Made by a program: the position numbers and the translations under genes
Shown here: piece after piece, positions 18,334 through 29,143 of the stretch
Layout of the letters: each line of letters opens with the position of its first letter
Position numbering within the stretch: the first letter of the stretch is position 1
Notes under the pieces: generated by a model
What the model saw: the letters and a program-made list of their open reading frames with translations, nothing else
What the model was told of the DNA's origin: nothing
The model's database searches: none
Assembly (NCBI GenBank): GCA_900316205.1
Contig: ONBX01000003.1
Span: 1-64,000, forward strand
Direction: 5' to 3'
Source: an uncultured Eubacteriales bacterium
Lineage (GTDB): Bacteria; Bacillota; Clostridia; Oscillospirales; Oscillospiraceae
Length of the DNA: 64,000 nt

Positions 18334-18767
18334 GCATATTTCTCCCGTTCCGCCACGGCGAGGGCGTCGCAGCGGTTGTTGAATTCATTGTCTGCGTGGC
18401 CCTTGACCCAGTGATAGTGCATCTCGTGCTGCCGCGTCAGATCCAGCAGCATGGTCCAGAGGTCCGGGTTCAGGGCGGGCTTTTTGTCGCTTTTGATCCA
18501 GCCCTTTTTCCGCCAGCCCCAGGCCCAGCCCTTTTCCAGGGCGTCGATCACGTATTTGGAGTCCGACCAGAGCTCCACCACGCAGCTCTCCCGGAGGGCC
18601 AGCAGGCCCTGGATCACGGCGGTGAGCTCCATGCGGTTGTTGGTGGTCATCTCCTCTCCGCCGGAGAGCTCCTTTTCCACCCCGTTGTAGCGCAGGATCG
18701 CGCCCCAGCCCCCGGGCCCGGGATTTCCGCTGCAGGCCCCATCGGTGTATAGTTCGACTGTTTTCAT
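18330..18767 (-). CDS. rnhA: Ribonuclease HI
   Basis: 145-residue RNase HI that cleaves the RNA strand of RNA-DNA hybrids. Catalytic acids are visible: YTDGACSGNPGPGGWGAI (Asp8-type), MELTAVIQGL (Glu), WSDSKYVIDAL (Asp) and the C-terminal HADNEFNNRCD (His, Asp). ATG 18767 is preceded by AAGGAAGGATAAT, a ribosome site lying at the edge of a family A repeat. The reading frame is also open upstream without a stop through two repeats into a DUF559 gene, so a fused 321-residue product is possible in principle; the internal site makes a separate RNase HI more likely. Confidence 0.92.
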   Translation of the reverse strand: MKTVELYTDGACSGNPGPGGWGAILRYNGVEKELSGGEEMTTNNRMELTAVIQGLLALRESCVVELWSDSKYVIDALEKGWAWGWRKKGWIKSDKKPALNPDLWTMLLDLTRQHEMHYHWVKGHADNEFNNRCDALAVAEREKYA

Positions 18768-18770
18768 ATT

Positions 18771-18935
18771 ATCCTTCCTTATAAGCTCCCCTGCGCAAGG
18801 GGTCTTGGGTCTGGCGCGAAGCGCCTGAGGGGTCGTCCCGTTTGCCCCGTTCCTTACAAGCTCCCCTGCGCAAGGGGTCTTGGGTCTGTCAACCGCCGTC
18901 TCACGCAAGGCGGATGACTGAGGGGTCGTCCCGCC
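18771..18935. repeat. Family A repeats, two tandem copies
   Basis: Both begin with CTTATAAGCTCCCCTGCGC or a close variant and end CTGAGGGGTCGTCCCG. Copy one has inner hairpin GGCGCGAAGCGCC, copy two CCGCC...GGCGG. The unit carries CTTGGGTCTG between the outer stem and inner hairpin. On the minus strand both are translated in frame, giving TTPQ..TPCAGEL peptides between DUF559 and RNase HI. Confidence 0.85.
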
Positions 18936-19295
18936 CCCCTCTGTCCTCTGCTTCACGATCCAATCAATATAAGTACATACACCCTCAAAGTTATCCCTAA
19001 GCTGATTGTTGGCGATCCGAAGGACTTCCAGGTCATACCCTTCCAGGTACTGCGTTCTGCAAGCGTCTTTTTCCTGTCCTTCCTCTTCGTAGTGCTGTGA
19101 ACCGTCCAGTTCAATGATAAGTTTTGCTTTCGCGCAATAAAAATCTGCGATATATCTCCCCAGCACCTTTTGCCGGTAAAAGCGGACAGGGTAAAGACGA
19201 AGAAACTGATACCAGAGCTTTCCCTCTTCCTTGGTCATCTCTTTTCGCAGGTTTCTGGCCAAGGGAACAAGCTCCCGATTCCCTTTTCGATCCAT
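18933..19295 (-). CDS. DUF559 endonuclease-like protein, reading frame open into rnhA
   Basis: The recognisable domain is about 121 residues (MDRKGNREL to about VKQRTEGG): ARNLRKEMTKEEGKLWYQF, VLGRYIADFYC, LIIELDGSQH and GYDLEVLRI, the signature of DUF559, a Vsr/PD-(D/E)XK nuclease-like fold. ATG 19295 follows GGAAGAGAAAG. No stop codon follows the domain: the frame continues through two family A repeats and into rnhA, ending at 18330. Family A copies flank it on both sides. Function unverified; it may be a selfish nuclease linked to the repeats. The end given is the end of the recognisable domain. Confidence 0.75.
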
Positions 19296-19302
19296 CTTTC
19301 TC

Positions 19303-19680
19303 TTCCCTATATGCTCCCCGTGTAAGGGGTCTTGGGTCAGTTCTAGTGCGCACACTGGGACGGAGGGGTTGTTAAGCTTTCTCAAAACGCTCAATCTCGT
19401 TTCGGCAGACAACCCCTCCGTCACGGCGCTTGCGGGGGACACGCCGTGCCACCTCCCCTTGCTCAGGGGAGGTTTTTTCCCTGTTCCGTTCCTTGCCAGC
19501 TCCCCTGCGTAAGGGGTCTTGGGTCTGCCAGCCGCCGTCTCACGGAAGGCGGCTGACTGAGGGGTCGTCACGTTGTCTCATTTCACGCTATCAGGACTGA
19601 ATGCACAACCCCTCCGACATCCGGCTCGCGGGGGATCGCCGGATGCCACCTCCCCTTGCTCAGGGGAGGTATTTTCCATG
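19303..19680. repeat. Family A repeats, two forward-inverted pairs
   Basis: Forward units at about 19311-19376 (inner hairpin AGTGCGCACACTGGGAC) and 19498-19572 (CAGCCGCC...GGCGGCTG); inverted units at about 19407-19478 and 19608-19677, each running ACAACCCCTCC to CTTGCTCAGGGGAGG. This accounts for the whole gene-free stretch upstream of the DUF559 gene. Confidence 0.85.
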
Positions 19681-19716
19681 TCCCGCAATTCCGAACTCCG
19701 AACTCCGAATTTCCCC

Positions 19717-20088
19717 TCAGATCCCCCGCTCGTAGCGGTCCTTCAGCACCCGGTATTCCGCCCGGTCGATGAGGCCGATCTTCAGCCAGTCCTCCAGCTG
19801 GGCGATGCGCCGGACCTTGTCCCGCTGAAAATGGTCCTCCCCCGTCTGCTCACAGACGATGCAGGCCGCCTCCGGGGCGGAGAAGTCCCGGTGGGCGACG
19901 CTGGACACGGGCCGCTTCATGGAGGGAGCGGGACGGTGCAGCTCCACCGTGGGGGTCCGCCGCTGGGCGGTGGTCTGGACCCTTGCCGCGGGCTTTCCGG
20001 TCTGTTTGCTCCCATTCCCGCCTTTCACCTTCTTGATGATGGCAGGCAGGACCCAGAACAGCAGGATCAAAACGATAAGTCCTCGCAT
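19717..20088 (-). CDS. Small membrane protein with SHOCT-like tail
   Basis: 123 residues. One N-terminal membrane segment (LIVLILLFWVLPAII), a basic low-complexity linker, and a C-terminal helical motif QLEDWLKIGLIDRAEYRVL that resembles SHOCT (short C-terminal) domains. Start ATG 20088 follows AAAGGAGATACT. It lies downstream of a second membrane protein with a similar tail; both trail gyrA. Function unknown. Confidence 0.65.
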   Translation of the reverse strand: MRGLIVLILLFWVLPAIIKKVKGGNGSKQTGKPAARVQTTAQRRTPTVELHRPAPSMKRPVSSVAHRDFSAPEAACIVCEQTGEDHFQRDKVRRIAQLEDWLKIGLIDRAEYRVLKDRYERGI

Positions 20089-20118
20089 AGTATCTCCTTT
20101 CCGGCTCCCAGGAGCCCT

Positions 20119-20709
20119 TCAGTGCTTTTCCTTTATTATTCGTTCTCGCATGGCCTGGGCTTCCTTTTTGTCGATCAGGCCGTTTTGATAATAGCTCTCG
20201 ATCTGTTCCAGGCGCTTCCTTGCGTCCGGCGCACCTTTTTCAGCAACAGTCTGTTCCCACTCCTGACGGCGGCGGGATTTCAGGTTGCCATAAATGAGAT
20301 AGCCGAAACACCCCAGTGCTGTCAGTGCCCAGGCTAAAAACACAAGCAGAGTCTCCAGATTTTCCGATCCGTCGGAAAAAATCTTCCACGCCGCAAACCC
20401 AAGCAGCAGCAGGAGGGGAAGAAGCTGCAGCAGAAAGCGAAGCGACCATTTTCTTTTTCCCTGAATCCAATCCCCATTCAATACTATGTCGATCGGATTT
20501 TCCAGGCGGCCCCATTTTTTTCCTTTTGGGGCTATTTTCCCCACGATCCAGAACAGGGGCAGAGCCAAAAGAATATAGAGGCCCCCGGCCATAAGACAAG
20601 CCAGAACCGCATTTCTGTTTCCGAGGACGAGCTCAATTCCCAGAATCGATCCAAGCAGGATGAGAGGAACCAAAAAGGGGAGAGCGCGTTTCCCGTTTCC
20701 GTTTTTCAC
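20119..20709 (-). CDS. Membrane protein with SHOCT-like tail
   Basis: 196 residues, four hydrophobic segments (LVPLILLGSILGIELVLG, CLMAGGLYILLALPLFWIV, LLPLLLLLGFAAWKI, LLVFLAWALTALGCFGYLI) and a C-terminal RLEQIESYYQNGLIDKKEA motif like its neighbour. Starts at GTG 20709 after GGGGGAG. It begins 25 bases after the gyrA stop and may share its transcript. Function unknown. Confidence 0.65.
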   Translation of the reverse strand: MKNGNGKRALPFLVPLILLGSILGIELVLGNRNAVLACLMAGGLYILLALPLFWIVGKIAPKGKKWGRLENPIDIVLNGDWIQGKRKWSLRFLLQLLPLLLLLGFAAWKIFSDGSENLETLLVFLAWALTALGCFGYLIYGNLKSRRRQEWEQTVAEKGAPDARKRLEQIESYYQNGLIDKKEAQAMRERIIKEKH

Positions 20710-20734
20710 GCCGTTCTCCCCCTTTCCGGTTTTC

Positions 20735-23242
<2,508 letters not shown>

Positions 23243-23254
23243 CTTCCAATATTT

Positions 23255-23476
23255 CCTTCCTTATAAGCTCCCCTGCGCAAGGGGAGCTGGCGCGAAGCGC
23301 CTGAGGGGTCGTTCCGCTTGCCCCTTTCCTTGTAAGCTCCCCTGCGTAAGGGGAGCTGTCAGCGAAGCTGACTGAGGGGTCGTCCAGCTTGCCCAAAATC
23401 GCTCCGTCAGGGCTGAATGTACAACCCCTCCTCCCCAGTGTGAGCACTGGGGCACCTCCCCTTGCACAGGGGAGGT
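23255..23476. repeat. Family A repeats, two forward and one inverted copy
   Basis: Forward units at 23263-23312 (inner hairpin GGCGCGAAGCGCC) and 23333-23383 (GTCAGCGAAGCTGAC); inverted unit about 23421-23476 with inner hairpin CCCAGTGTGAGCACTGGGG. Fills the gyrB-gyrA gap. On the minus strand the gyrA-side edge reads AAGGAAGG and acts as its ribosome site. Confidence 0.87.
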
Positions 23477-23485
23477 CAAGCGGAA

Positions 23486-25417
23486 TCAGATATCCAAATT
23501 CACCACATACTTGGCGTTCTGCTCGATCCAGTCCCGGCGTGGCTCCACCTCTTCGCCCATGAGCACGGTGAAGACCTGGTCGGCCAGGATGGCGTCGTTC
23601 AGGGTGATGCGGCGCAGGGAGCGCTTCTCCGGGTCCATGGTGGTCTCCCACAGCTCGTGGGGGTCCATCTCGCCCAGACCTTTGAAGCGGGAGATGTCGA
23701 TCTTCACGTTGGCGTTATCGCCCCGCATCTCGCTGCTGATCTGGTCCCGCTGCTCGTCGGAATAGGCCACCCGCTGCTGCTTGCCCTTTGTCAGCTTATA
23801 GAGGGGCGGCACCGCGGAATAGACATAGCCGTTTTCGATGAGCGGACGCATGTAGCGGAAGAAGAAGGTGAGCAGCAGGGTCCGGATATGGCTGCCGTCC
23901 ACATCAGCATCGGCCATGATGATGATCTTGTGGTAGCGGAGCTTTTCCATATTGAACTCGTCCCCGATGCCGGCGCCAAGGGCCACGATCAGGGGATAGA
24001 GCTTGTCGTTGCCGTAGATCTTGTCAGCCCTTGCCTTCTCCACGTTCAGCATCTTGCCCCACATGGCCAGGATTGCCTGGAAGCGGCTGTCCCGTCCCTG
24101 GATGGCGGAGCCGGCGGCGGAGTCGCCCTCTACGATGTAGATCTCGCAGAGGGAGGGGTCCCGCTCGTTGCAGTCCTGCAGCTTATCGGGCATCTGGCCG
24201 CTCTCCAGCCCGGTTTTGCGGCGGACAGACTCTCTGGCCTTCCGCGCGGCCTCCCGGGCCCGGTTCGCCATCATGGCCTTCTCCAGAATGGCCTTTGCCA
24301 CCTGGGGGTGCTCCTCAAAGTAGACGGAGAGCTGCTCGTTCATGATGCTGTCCACCAGGGTGCGGATATAGGCATTGCCCAGCTTCTGCTTGGTCTGGCC
24401 TTCGAACTGGGCCTCGGGCAGCTTCACGGAGATCACCGCGGAGATGCCCTCCCGCACGTCCTCGCCGGAGACCTTGTCGTCTCCCTTGATGATGTTGTTC
24501 TTCTGGCCGTAGGCGTTGATGACGCGGGTCAGGGCCGTCTTGAAGCCGGTCTCGTGCATGCCGCCCTCGGGGGTGTGGATGTCGTTGGCAAAGGAGACCA
24601 GAGTCTCGTTGTAGCCGTCGTTATACTGCAGGGCGATCTCGGCGATGGCGTCTCCCTTGGCCCCGGAGAGGTAGATGACCTCCTCGTGGATGGGGTTCTT
24701 GTGTTTGTTCAGGTAGCGGACGAACTCCCGGATGCCGCCCTCGTAGCACATGGTCTCGCTCTGCTCCCGGCCGGGGCGCTTGTCCTCCAGGGTGATGGTA
24801 AGGCCGCCGTTCAGGAAGGCCTGCTCCCGCATGCGGGTGTGCAGGATCTCATAATCGTATACCGTGTCGTCGAACATCTCCGGATCCGGCTTGAAGCGGA
24901 CCTCGGTGCCGGTGCGGTCGGTCTCGCCCACCACGGTGATGGGCTGGGTGATGTCGCCCCGGGAGAACTTCATCTCATGGATCTTGCCGTCCTTGTGGAC
25001 CCGGACCTCCAGCCACTCGGAGAGGGCGTTGACCACGCTGGCGCCCACGCCGTGAAGGCCGCCGGAGACCTTGTAGCCTCCTCCGCCGAACTTGCCGCCG
25101 GCGTGCAGCACCGTGAAGACCACCTCCAGGGCGCTCTTGCCGGTCTGCTCCTGGGTGTCCACGGGGATGCCGCGTCCGTTGTCGCTGACGCGGATGATGT
25201 CCCCCTCCTCGATGCTGACCTCGATATGGGTACAGAAGCCCGCCAGGGCCTCGTCGATGGAGTTGTCCACGATCTCATAGACCAGGTGGTGCAGGCCAGA
25301 AGAAGAGGTGGAGCCGATGTACATGCCCGGCCGCTTGCGCACCGCTTCCAGTCCCTCCAGTACCTGGATCTGTGAGGCGTCATATTCCTGGGTTACTTTT
25401 TCCGTAATGTCTGCCAT
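23486..25417 (-). CDS. gyrB: DNA gyrase subunit B
   Basis: 643-residue ATPase subunit of gyrase. GHKL ATP site: [37 protein letters not shown]. Toprim metal-binding part: [11 protein letters not shown] and [13 protein letters not shown]-terminal [17 protein letters not shown]. Length fits Gram-positive GyrB. It follows remB by about 40 bases on the same strand. Confidence 0.97.
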   Translation of the reverse strand: MADITEKVTQEYDASQIQVLEGLEAVRKRPGMYIGSTSSSGLHHLVYEIVDNSIDEALAGFCTHIEVSIEEGDIIRVSDNGRGIPVDTQEQTGKSALEVVFTVLHAGGKFGGGGYKVSGGLHGVGASVVNALSEWLEVRVHKDGKIHEMKFSRGDITQPITVVGETDRTGTEVRFKPDPEMFDDTVYDYEILHTRMREQAFLNGGLTITLEDKRPGREQSETMCYEGGIREFVRYLNKHKNPIHEEVIYLSGAKGDAIAEIALQYNDGYNETLVSFANDIHTPEGGMHETGFKTALTRVINAYGQKNNIIKGDDKVSGEDVREGISAVISVKLPEAQFEGQTKQKLGNAYIRTLVDSIMNEQLSVYFEEHPQVAKAILEKAMMANRAREAARKARESVRRKTGLESGQMPDKLQDCNERDPSLCEIYIVEGDSAAGSAIQGRDSRFQAILAMWGKMLNVEKARADKIYGNDKLYPLIVALGAGIGDEFNMEKLRYHKIIIMADADVDGSHIRTLLLTFFFRYMRPLIENGYVYSAVPPLYKLTKGKQQRVAYSDEQRDQISSEMRGDNANVKIDISRFKGLGEMDPHELWETTMDPEKRSLRRITLNDAILADQVFTVLMGEEVEPRRDWIEQNAKYVVNLDI

Positions 25418-25456
25418 AGTTCCTCCGAAAAGCCGGAATCTCCGGCTGCTTATTTC

Positions 25457-25726
25457 TTATTCAACGACCTGGGTCCGCTCCTCCGCCCGTTTCAGGAGGG
25501 TGGCGCTGGCCATCTGGCTCAGATAGACCCGGGTTTCGCCCTGTTGCTGGCATAAGACGAAGGATTTGGGCAGATCCTCCGCCGCGTTGATGACTTTCCC
25601 GGACTTGTCCGCCAGGGAAAGGAATTTTCGTGTGAGATGACTCTGGGAGGTGATATCCAGGTCAAAAATGCCCAGGATCTCATCGTCCCGCACCAGAGTC
25701 CCCTTGCCGAGATGGATAAATTTCAC
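25457..25726 (-). CDS. remB: DUF370 protein, RemB-like
   Basis: 89 residues, beginning at GTG 25726 which overlaps the recF stop (GTGA). Sequence [20 protein letters not shown] and SFVLCQQQGETRVYLSQM fits the small DUF370 family; the recF-DUF370-gyrB order is the same as in B. subtilis, where the gene is remB (yaaB). Related RemA is a DNA-binding regulator of matrix genes; the role of this one is inferred from family only. Confidence 0.85.
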   Translation of the reverse strand: MKFIHLGKGTLVRDDEILGIFDLDITSQSHLTRKFLSLADKSGKVINAAEDLPKSFVLCQQQGETRVYLSQMASATLLKRAEERTQVVE

Positions 25727-26823
25727 CGGATCTTCCCCTTTTCCACCAGCAGCACCTTGCCGCCGGTGCGTTTGGAGATTTCCGCGTCCTCGCAGCAGGT
25801 GATGAGGGTCTGGCCTCCGCCGATGCGGTTCAGGACGAATTCCTGCCGCTTCTGGTCCAGCTCCGAGAGCACATCGTCCAGCAGCAGAATGGGCATGTCC
25901 CCGGTCTCCGCCTGCAGAATCTCCCGCTCGGCCAGCTTCATGGAGAGGGCGGCGGTGCGAGTCTGGCCCTGGGAGGCAAAGCTCCGGGCGGAACGGCCGT
26001 TGATCTGAATATCCAGATCGTCCTTGTGGGCGCCGGTGAGGCATTGGGCGCTGTCCAGCTCCGCCTGGCGGTGGCGCTCCTGGTGATCGCAGATATCGTA
26101 ATAGATCTCCCTTGCCGAGGCAAAGGGGTCTTTCACGCTGCTCACCGTCTGGTAGGCGATGGAAAGCTCCTCCCCCTTGCCGGAAAACTCCCGGTGGATG
26201 GGGGGCGCCGTCTGATTGAGCCGGGCGGTATAGGCCGCCCGGTAGCGGATGAGCTGGGCAGAGGCCCGGGCCATCCCGTCGGAAAACTCGTCCAGCGTCT
26301 CCAAAAGGCTGGGCTTTTCCCGCCAGTCCTTTAAAATGCGGGTCTTGTGCTCGTAGAGCTTGTTGAACTCCGTCAGGATCTCCGCATAGCGGGGCCGGAT
26401 CTGGGAGATGGCGTTATCCAGCAGGCGCCGCCGCACCGCCGCGCCCTCCTTGATAAGGTTCAGATCGTCCGGGCAGAAAAGCACCACGTTCACCGTGTCC
26501 GAAAGCTCGGAGGCGGTCTTTTTCACGCCGTTTACGGTGATGCGCTTGCTCTGCCCTGTCCGCATCCGGATATCCACGGTCTGGTCCCGGTCATGGCTGA
26601 ACACCTCGCCCAGGATCTTGCCCTCGCTGTAGCCGAAGCCGATGAGTTCCCGATCAAAGCGGGTGCGGAAGCTCCGTCCGCAGGAGAGCATATACACCGC
26701 TTCCAGCAGATTGGTCTTGCCCTGGGCGTTGGGGCCGCAGATCACGTTGGTGCCAGGGTCAAATTCCGCCGTCTCCCACTCGTAGTTGCGAAAGCCGTTC
26801 AGGGCGATGCGCCGGACCCTCAT
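25723..26823 (-). CDS. recF: DNA replication and repair protein RecF
   Basis: 366-residue SMC-like ATPase that helps load RecA at gaps. Walker [19 protein letters not shown] (about 31-48), ABC-type signature region [18 protein letters not shown] and Walker [14 protein letters not shown]. Overlaps remB at the 3' end and the S4 gene at the 5' end by four bases each, so the three are translationally coupled. Confidence 0.95.
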   Translation of the reverse strand: MRVRRIALNGFRNYEWETAEFDPGTNVICGPNAQGKTNLLEAVYMLSCGRSFRTRFDRELIGFGYSEGKILGEVFSHDRDQTVDIRMRTGQSKRITVNGVKKTASELSDTVNVVLFCPDDLNLIKEGAAVRRRLLDNAISQIRPRYAEILTEFNKLYEHKTRILKDWREKPSLLETLDEFSDGMARASAQLIRYRAAYTARLNQTAPPIHREFSGKGEELSIAYQTVSSVKDPFASAREIYYDICDHQERHRQAELDSAQCLTGAHKDDLDIQINGRSARSFASQGQTRTAALSMKLAEREILQAETGDMPILLLDDVLSELDQKRQEFVLNRIGGGQTLITCCEDAEISKRTGGKVLLVEKGKIR

Positions 26824-27032
26824 TCTGCTGTCACCTGCAGGGAGAAGCGGTCAAAGTCCACGGTGTCGCCGGGGCGGATCTTCTTGCCCCGCATGGTGCA
26901 CACTTCGCCGTTTACCTTGACCATCCCCTCGGCGATGGCGATCTTCGCCTCGCCCCCGGTGCCCACCAGCGCCGCATATTTTAATAGTGCGTCAAGTTTA
27001 ATAAATTCGGTATTGATCGCAATGGTTTCCAT
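26820..27032 (-). CDS. S4-domain RNA-binding protein (YaaA/RlbA type)
   Basis: 70 residues, one S4 domain: [39 protein letters not shown]. Small S4 proteins sit between dnaN and recF in most Firmicutes. Its ribosome site AAGGAAGG, nine bases before ATG 27032, lies at the edge of a family A repeat. The dnaN-S4 gap is unusually long (346 bp) because repeats occupy it. Confidence 0.9.
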   Translation of the reverse strand: METIAINTEFIKLDALLKYAALVGTGGEAKIAIAEGMVKVNGEVCTMRGKKIRPGDTVDFDRFSLQVTAE

Positions 27033-27039
27033 ATCAATA

Positions 27040-27368
27040 ATCCTTCCTTATAGGCTCCCCTGCGCAAGGGGTCTTGGGTCTGGCGCGAAGCGCCTGAGGG
27101 GTCGTCCCGTTTGCCCCGTTCCTTATAGGCTCCCCTGCGCAAGGGGAGCTGTCAGCCGCCGTCTCACGCAAGGCGGATGACTGAGGGCTTGTAATGTCGT
27201 CCCTATTCCTTATAAGCTCCCCTGAGCAAGGGGAACTGTCCCAGTGCGCACACTGGGACTGAGGGGTTGTTAAGCTTTCTCAAAACACCCTGGCTGGGCA
27301 GACAACCCCTCCGTCATCCGGCTCGCGGGGGATCGCCGGATGCCACCTCCCCTTGCTCAGGGGAGGTT
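27040..27368. repeat. Family A repeats, three forward and one inverted copy
   Basis: Forward units about 27045-27110, 27120-27190 and 27207-27270 with inner hairpins GGCGCGAAGCGCC, CAGCCGCC..GGCGG and CCCAGTGCGCACACTGGGAC; inverted unit about 27300-27367. They fill the interval between dnaN and the S4 gene within what is normally a tight operon. Confidence 0.87.
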
Positions 27369-27378
27369 TTTCACTCAT

Positions 27379-28491
27379 TCAGTCTCCCGCTCTGAGACGG
27401 ACAGGCAGGATCATGAAGGTGAACTTGTCGCTGCCGTCGGCGGCACGGATCACGCAGGGAGAGGAGGAGGTGTTCAGGCACAGCTGCAGGCTGTCGGTGT
27501 CGGCGGCCTTCAGCGCGTCCATGAGATAGCGATCGTTGAAGCCGATCTCCAGACCGTTGCCGTTTCCTTCGCAGGTGCAGATATCCTCCGCCTTGCCGAA
27601 GGGAGTGACACAGTAGCAGTCGATGGTGCCGTCGCCAAAGCCCATGCGCACAGGGCTGCTGTTCTTCTCACTGATGATGAGGGACACGCGGTCGATGACC
27701 TGCATGAGCTCGCTGCGCTCGGCCTGGATCACCGTGCGGAACATCTCGGGGATGGAGCGGCGGTAGTTCAGAAATTCACCTTCCAGCCGGCGGGAGATGA
27801 TCACCGTGCCGCCGATGAAGAAGGAGATATGCTTGGCGCCAACGGCGATCTGGGCCGGCTCCTCGGTATCTTCACAGACTCGCACCACATCGGAAAGGGT
27901 AGAGCCAGGCACCACAAAGCTGCAGTTTTCCATTTTGGCATTTTCCAGCTGCTCGCTGCGCTTGGCAAGCCGGTAGCCATCCACGGAGACCAGGGTCAGG
28001 GTATCGCCCTCCACTTCGAAGAGGGTGCCGGTGTAGATGGGACGCACATCGGTGTCCGCCACGGCGAAGATGGTCTGGTTGATCATGCTGCTCAGAATGT
28101 TCTGGGGCAGGGAAATGGTGTTGATGGCGTCCATCACCGGCATCTCCGGGTAATCCTCGGGGCTGATGCCCATGAAGTTGAATTCGCTTTTGCCGCACTT
28201 GACCTTCACGCTGTTGTTCCGGTCCACGGTGACGGTCACAAAACCGTCGGGCAGACGGCGGATCATCTCGCCGAAGAAGCGGGCGCCCACCACAACGGAG
28301 CCGCCTTCCGCCACATCGGCCTGGATATTGGTATAGATGCCCTCTTTCAGGTCATAACCGGTGATCTTCACATCGGCTCTTGCCTCGATCAGCAGACCTT
28401 CCAGAGCGGGAATGGGGCTTTTGGACGCGGTCGCCCGGGAGGCGATGGCGCAGGCCGCCTGGAGCAGACCTTTTTCGCAGGTGAATTTCAT
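27379..28491 (-). CDS. dnaN: DNA polymerase III sliding clamp, beta subunit
   Basis: 370-residue clamp. Starts MKFTCEKGLLQAACAIASRAT and ends with the conserved PVRLR-type tail (ILPVRLRAGD). Three similar folds of about 120 residues are expected; ISRRLEGEFLNYRRSIP is the conserved hydrophobic-pocket region. ATG 28491 follows TGAGGAGGAA. The presumed oriC lies just upstream. Confidence 0.96.
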   Translation of the reverse strand: MKFTCEKGLLQAACAIASRATASKSPIPALEGLLIEARADVKITGYDLKEGIYTNIQADVAEGGSVVVGARFFGEMIRRLPDGFVTVTVDRNNSVKVKCGKSEFNFMGISPEDYPEMPVMDAINTISLPQNILSSMINQTIFAVADTDVRPIYTGTLFEVEGDTLTLVSVDGYRLAKRSEQLENAKMENCSFVVPGSTLSDVVRVCEDTEEPAQIAVGAKHISFFIGGTVIISRRLEGEFLNYRRSIPEMFRTVIQAERSELMQVIDRVSLIISEKNSSPVRMGFGDGTIDCYCVTPFGKAEDICTCEGNGNGLEIGFNDRYLMDALKAADTDSLQLCLNTSSSPCVIRAADGSDKFTFMILPVRLRAGD

Positions 28492-28559
28492 GGAACTTCC
28501 TCCTCAAAATCAAAAACTCTCTCAGCTATAGGAGTCTTATATATTTTTTATTTATTGTT

Positions 28560-28745
28560 ATTAGGGACGCGTTTTGTGGAAAACCTCATTTTTTTCTGAT
28601 TTTTCAAGGCTTTCCGGTTGTGGAAATCTCTTTGGATTGCAAATTCTGTTTCCACAGCGAAAACGTTCAAAAATCTTTCCACATTCTGTGTTTCCACTTT
28701 CCACAGAGATTTTGTTGAAAACTATTGTTGAATAAAAGAGAATAA
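28560..28745. other. oriC: Presumed replication origin (DnaA-box cluster between dnaA and dnaN)
   Basis: AT-rich stretch with six DnaA-box-like nonamers of form nTTTCCACn: inverse at 28575-28583 and 28619-28627, forward at 28648-28656, 28675-28683, 28690-28698 and 28697-28705. None is the textbook TTATCCACA; the third base is T in all. Position between dnaA and dnaN is the usual one in Firmicutes. Unwinding region would be the T/A-rich flank at 28536-28560 or 28705-28745. Confidence 0.8.
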
Positions 28746-28834
28746 TGCTGTTTGTCCCGACTTTCCCGCGTAGGGTACGATGCCATCATCGTGCCGTCGC
28801 TATTCTTAGGAGCGCTGAAGGACGCATCTCGCGC

Positions 28835-28895
28835 CTTGTCATCCTGAGGAGGTGCAGCCGACGAAGAATCTCGCCCCCGGCGCAGGGTAGAGGCT
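28835..28895. repeat. Family C half-copy beside the origin
   Basis: CTTGTCATCCTGAGGAGG with GACGAAGAATCTCGCCCCC, matching the left half of the family C inverted repeat. Confidence 0.65.
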
Positions 28896-28908
28896 GGTCA
28901 ATGCGCCC

Positions 28909-28948
28909 CCCATTCTTTCTTTTCGTCTTGCCGAAAAGAAAGAATGGG
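28909..28948. repeat. Perfect 17-bp inverted repeat in the dnaA-dnaN interval
   Basis: CCCATTCTTTCTTTTCG (28909-28925), 6-base loop, exact inverse at 28932-28948. Neither side has a long T run matching a plain terminator. The rest of 28746-29143 shows no gene; a further 9-bp inverted repeat with a 2-base loop (ATTGTTCTC/GAGAACAAT) is at 29084-29103, 41 bases past the dnaA stop. Confidence 0.7.
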
Positions 28949-29143
28949 CCGCGCCCGGTGGAAGAAAGAAAAGGGCGCTCGTGGTCTACAGCCTTTTGGG
29001 CATCGCCGTCCGCGCGGGATAGCTTACGCTTTAGCGCTGCTGCGAAGCTTGTCGAAACCGCCGTATTCTCACTAAAAGCAGCTATTGTTCTCTCGAGAAC
29101 AATCTCACGCTGCGAACTTCATCATCATTCCGCATTATCCCGC

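Noticed and set aside
18771..19680. Repeated short units considered as a CRISPR array
   Set aside because: Units are palindromic, differ in their stems, are irregularly spaced and there are no uniform spacers or cas genes.
23462..25375. Open frame of 637 codons opposite gyrB
   Set aside because: Mirror of gyrB codons, no start signal and no recognisable domain.
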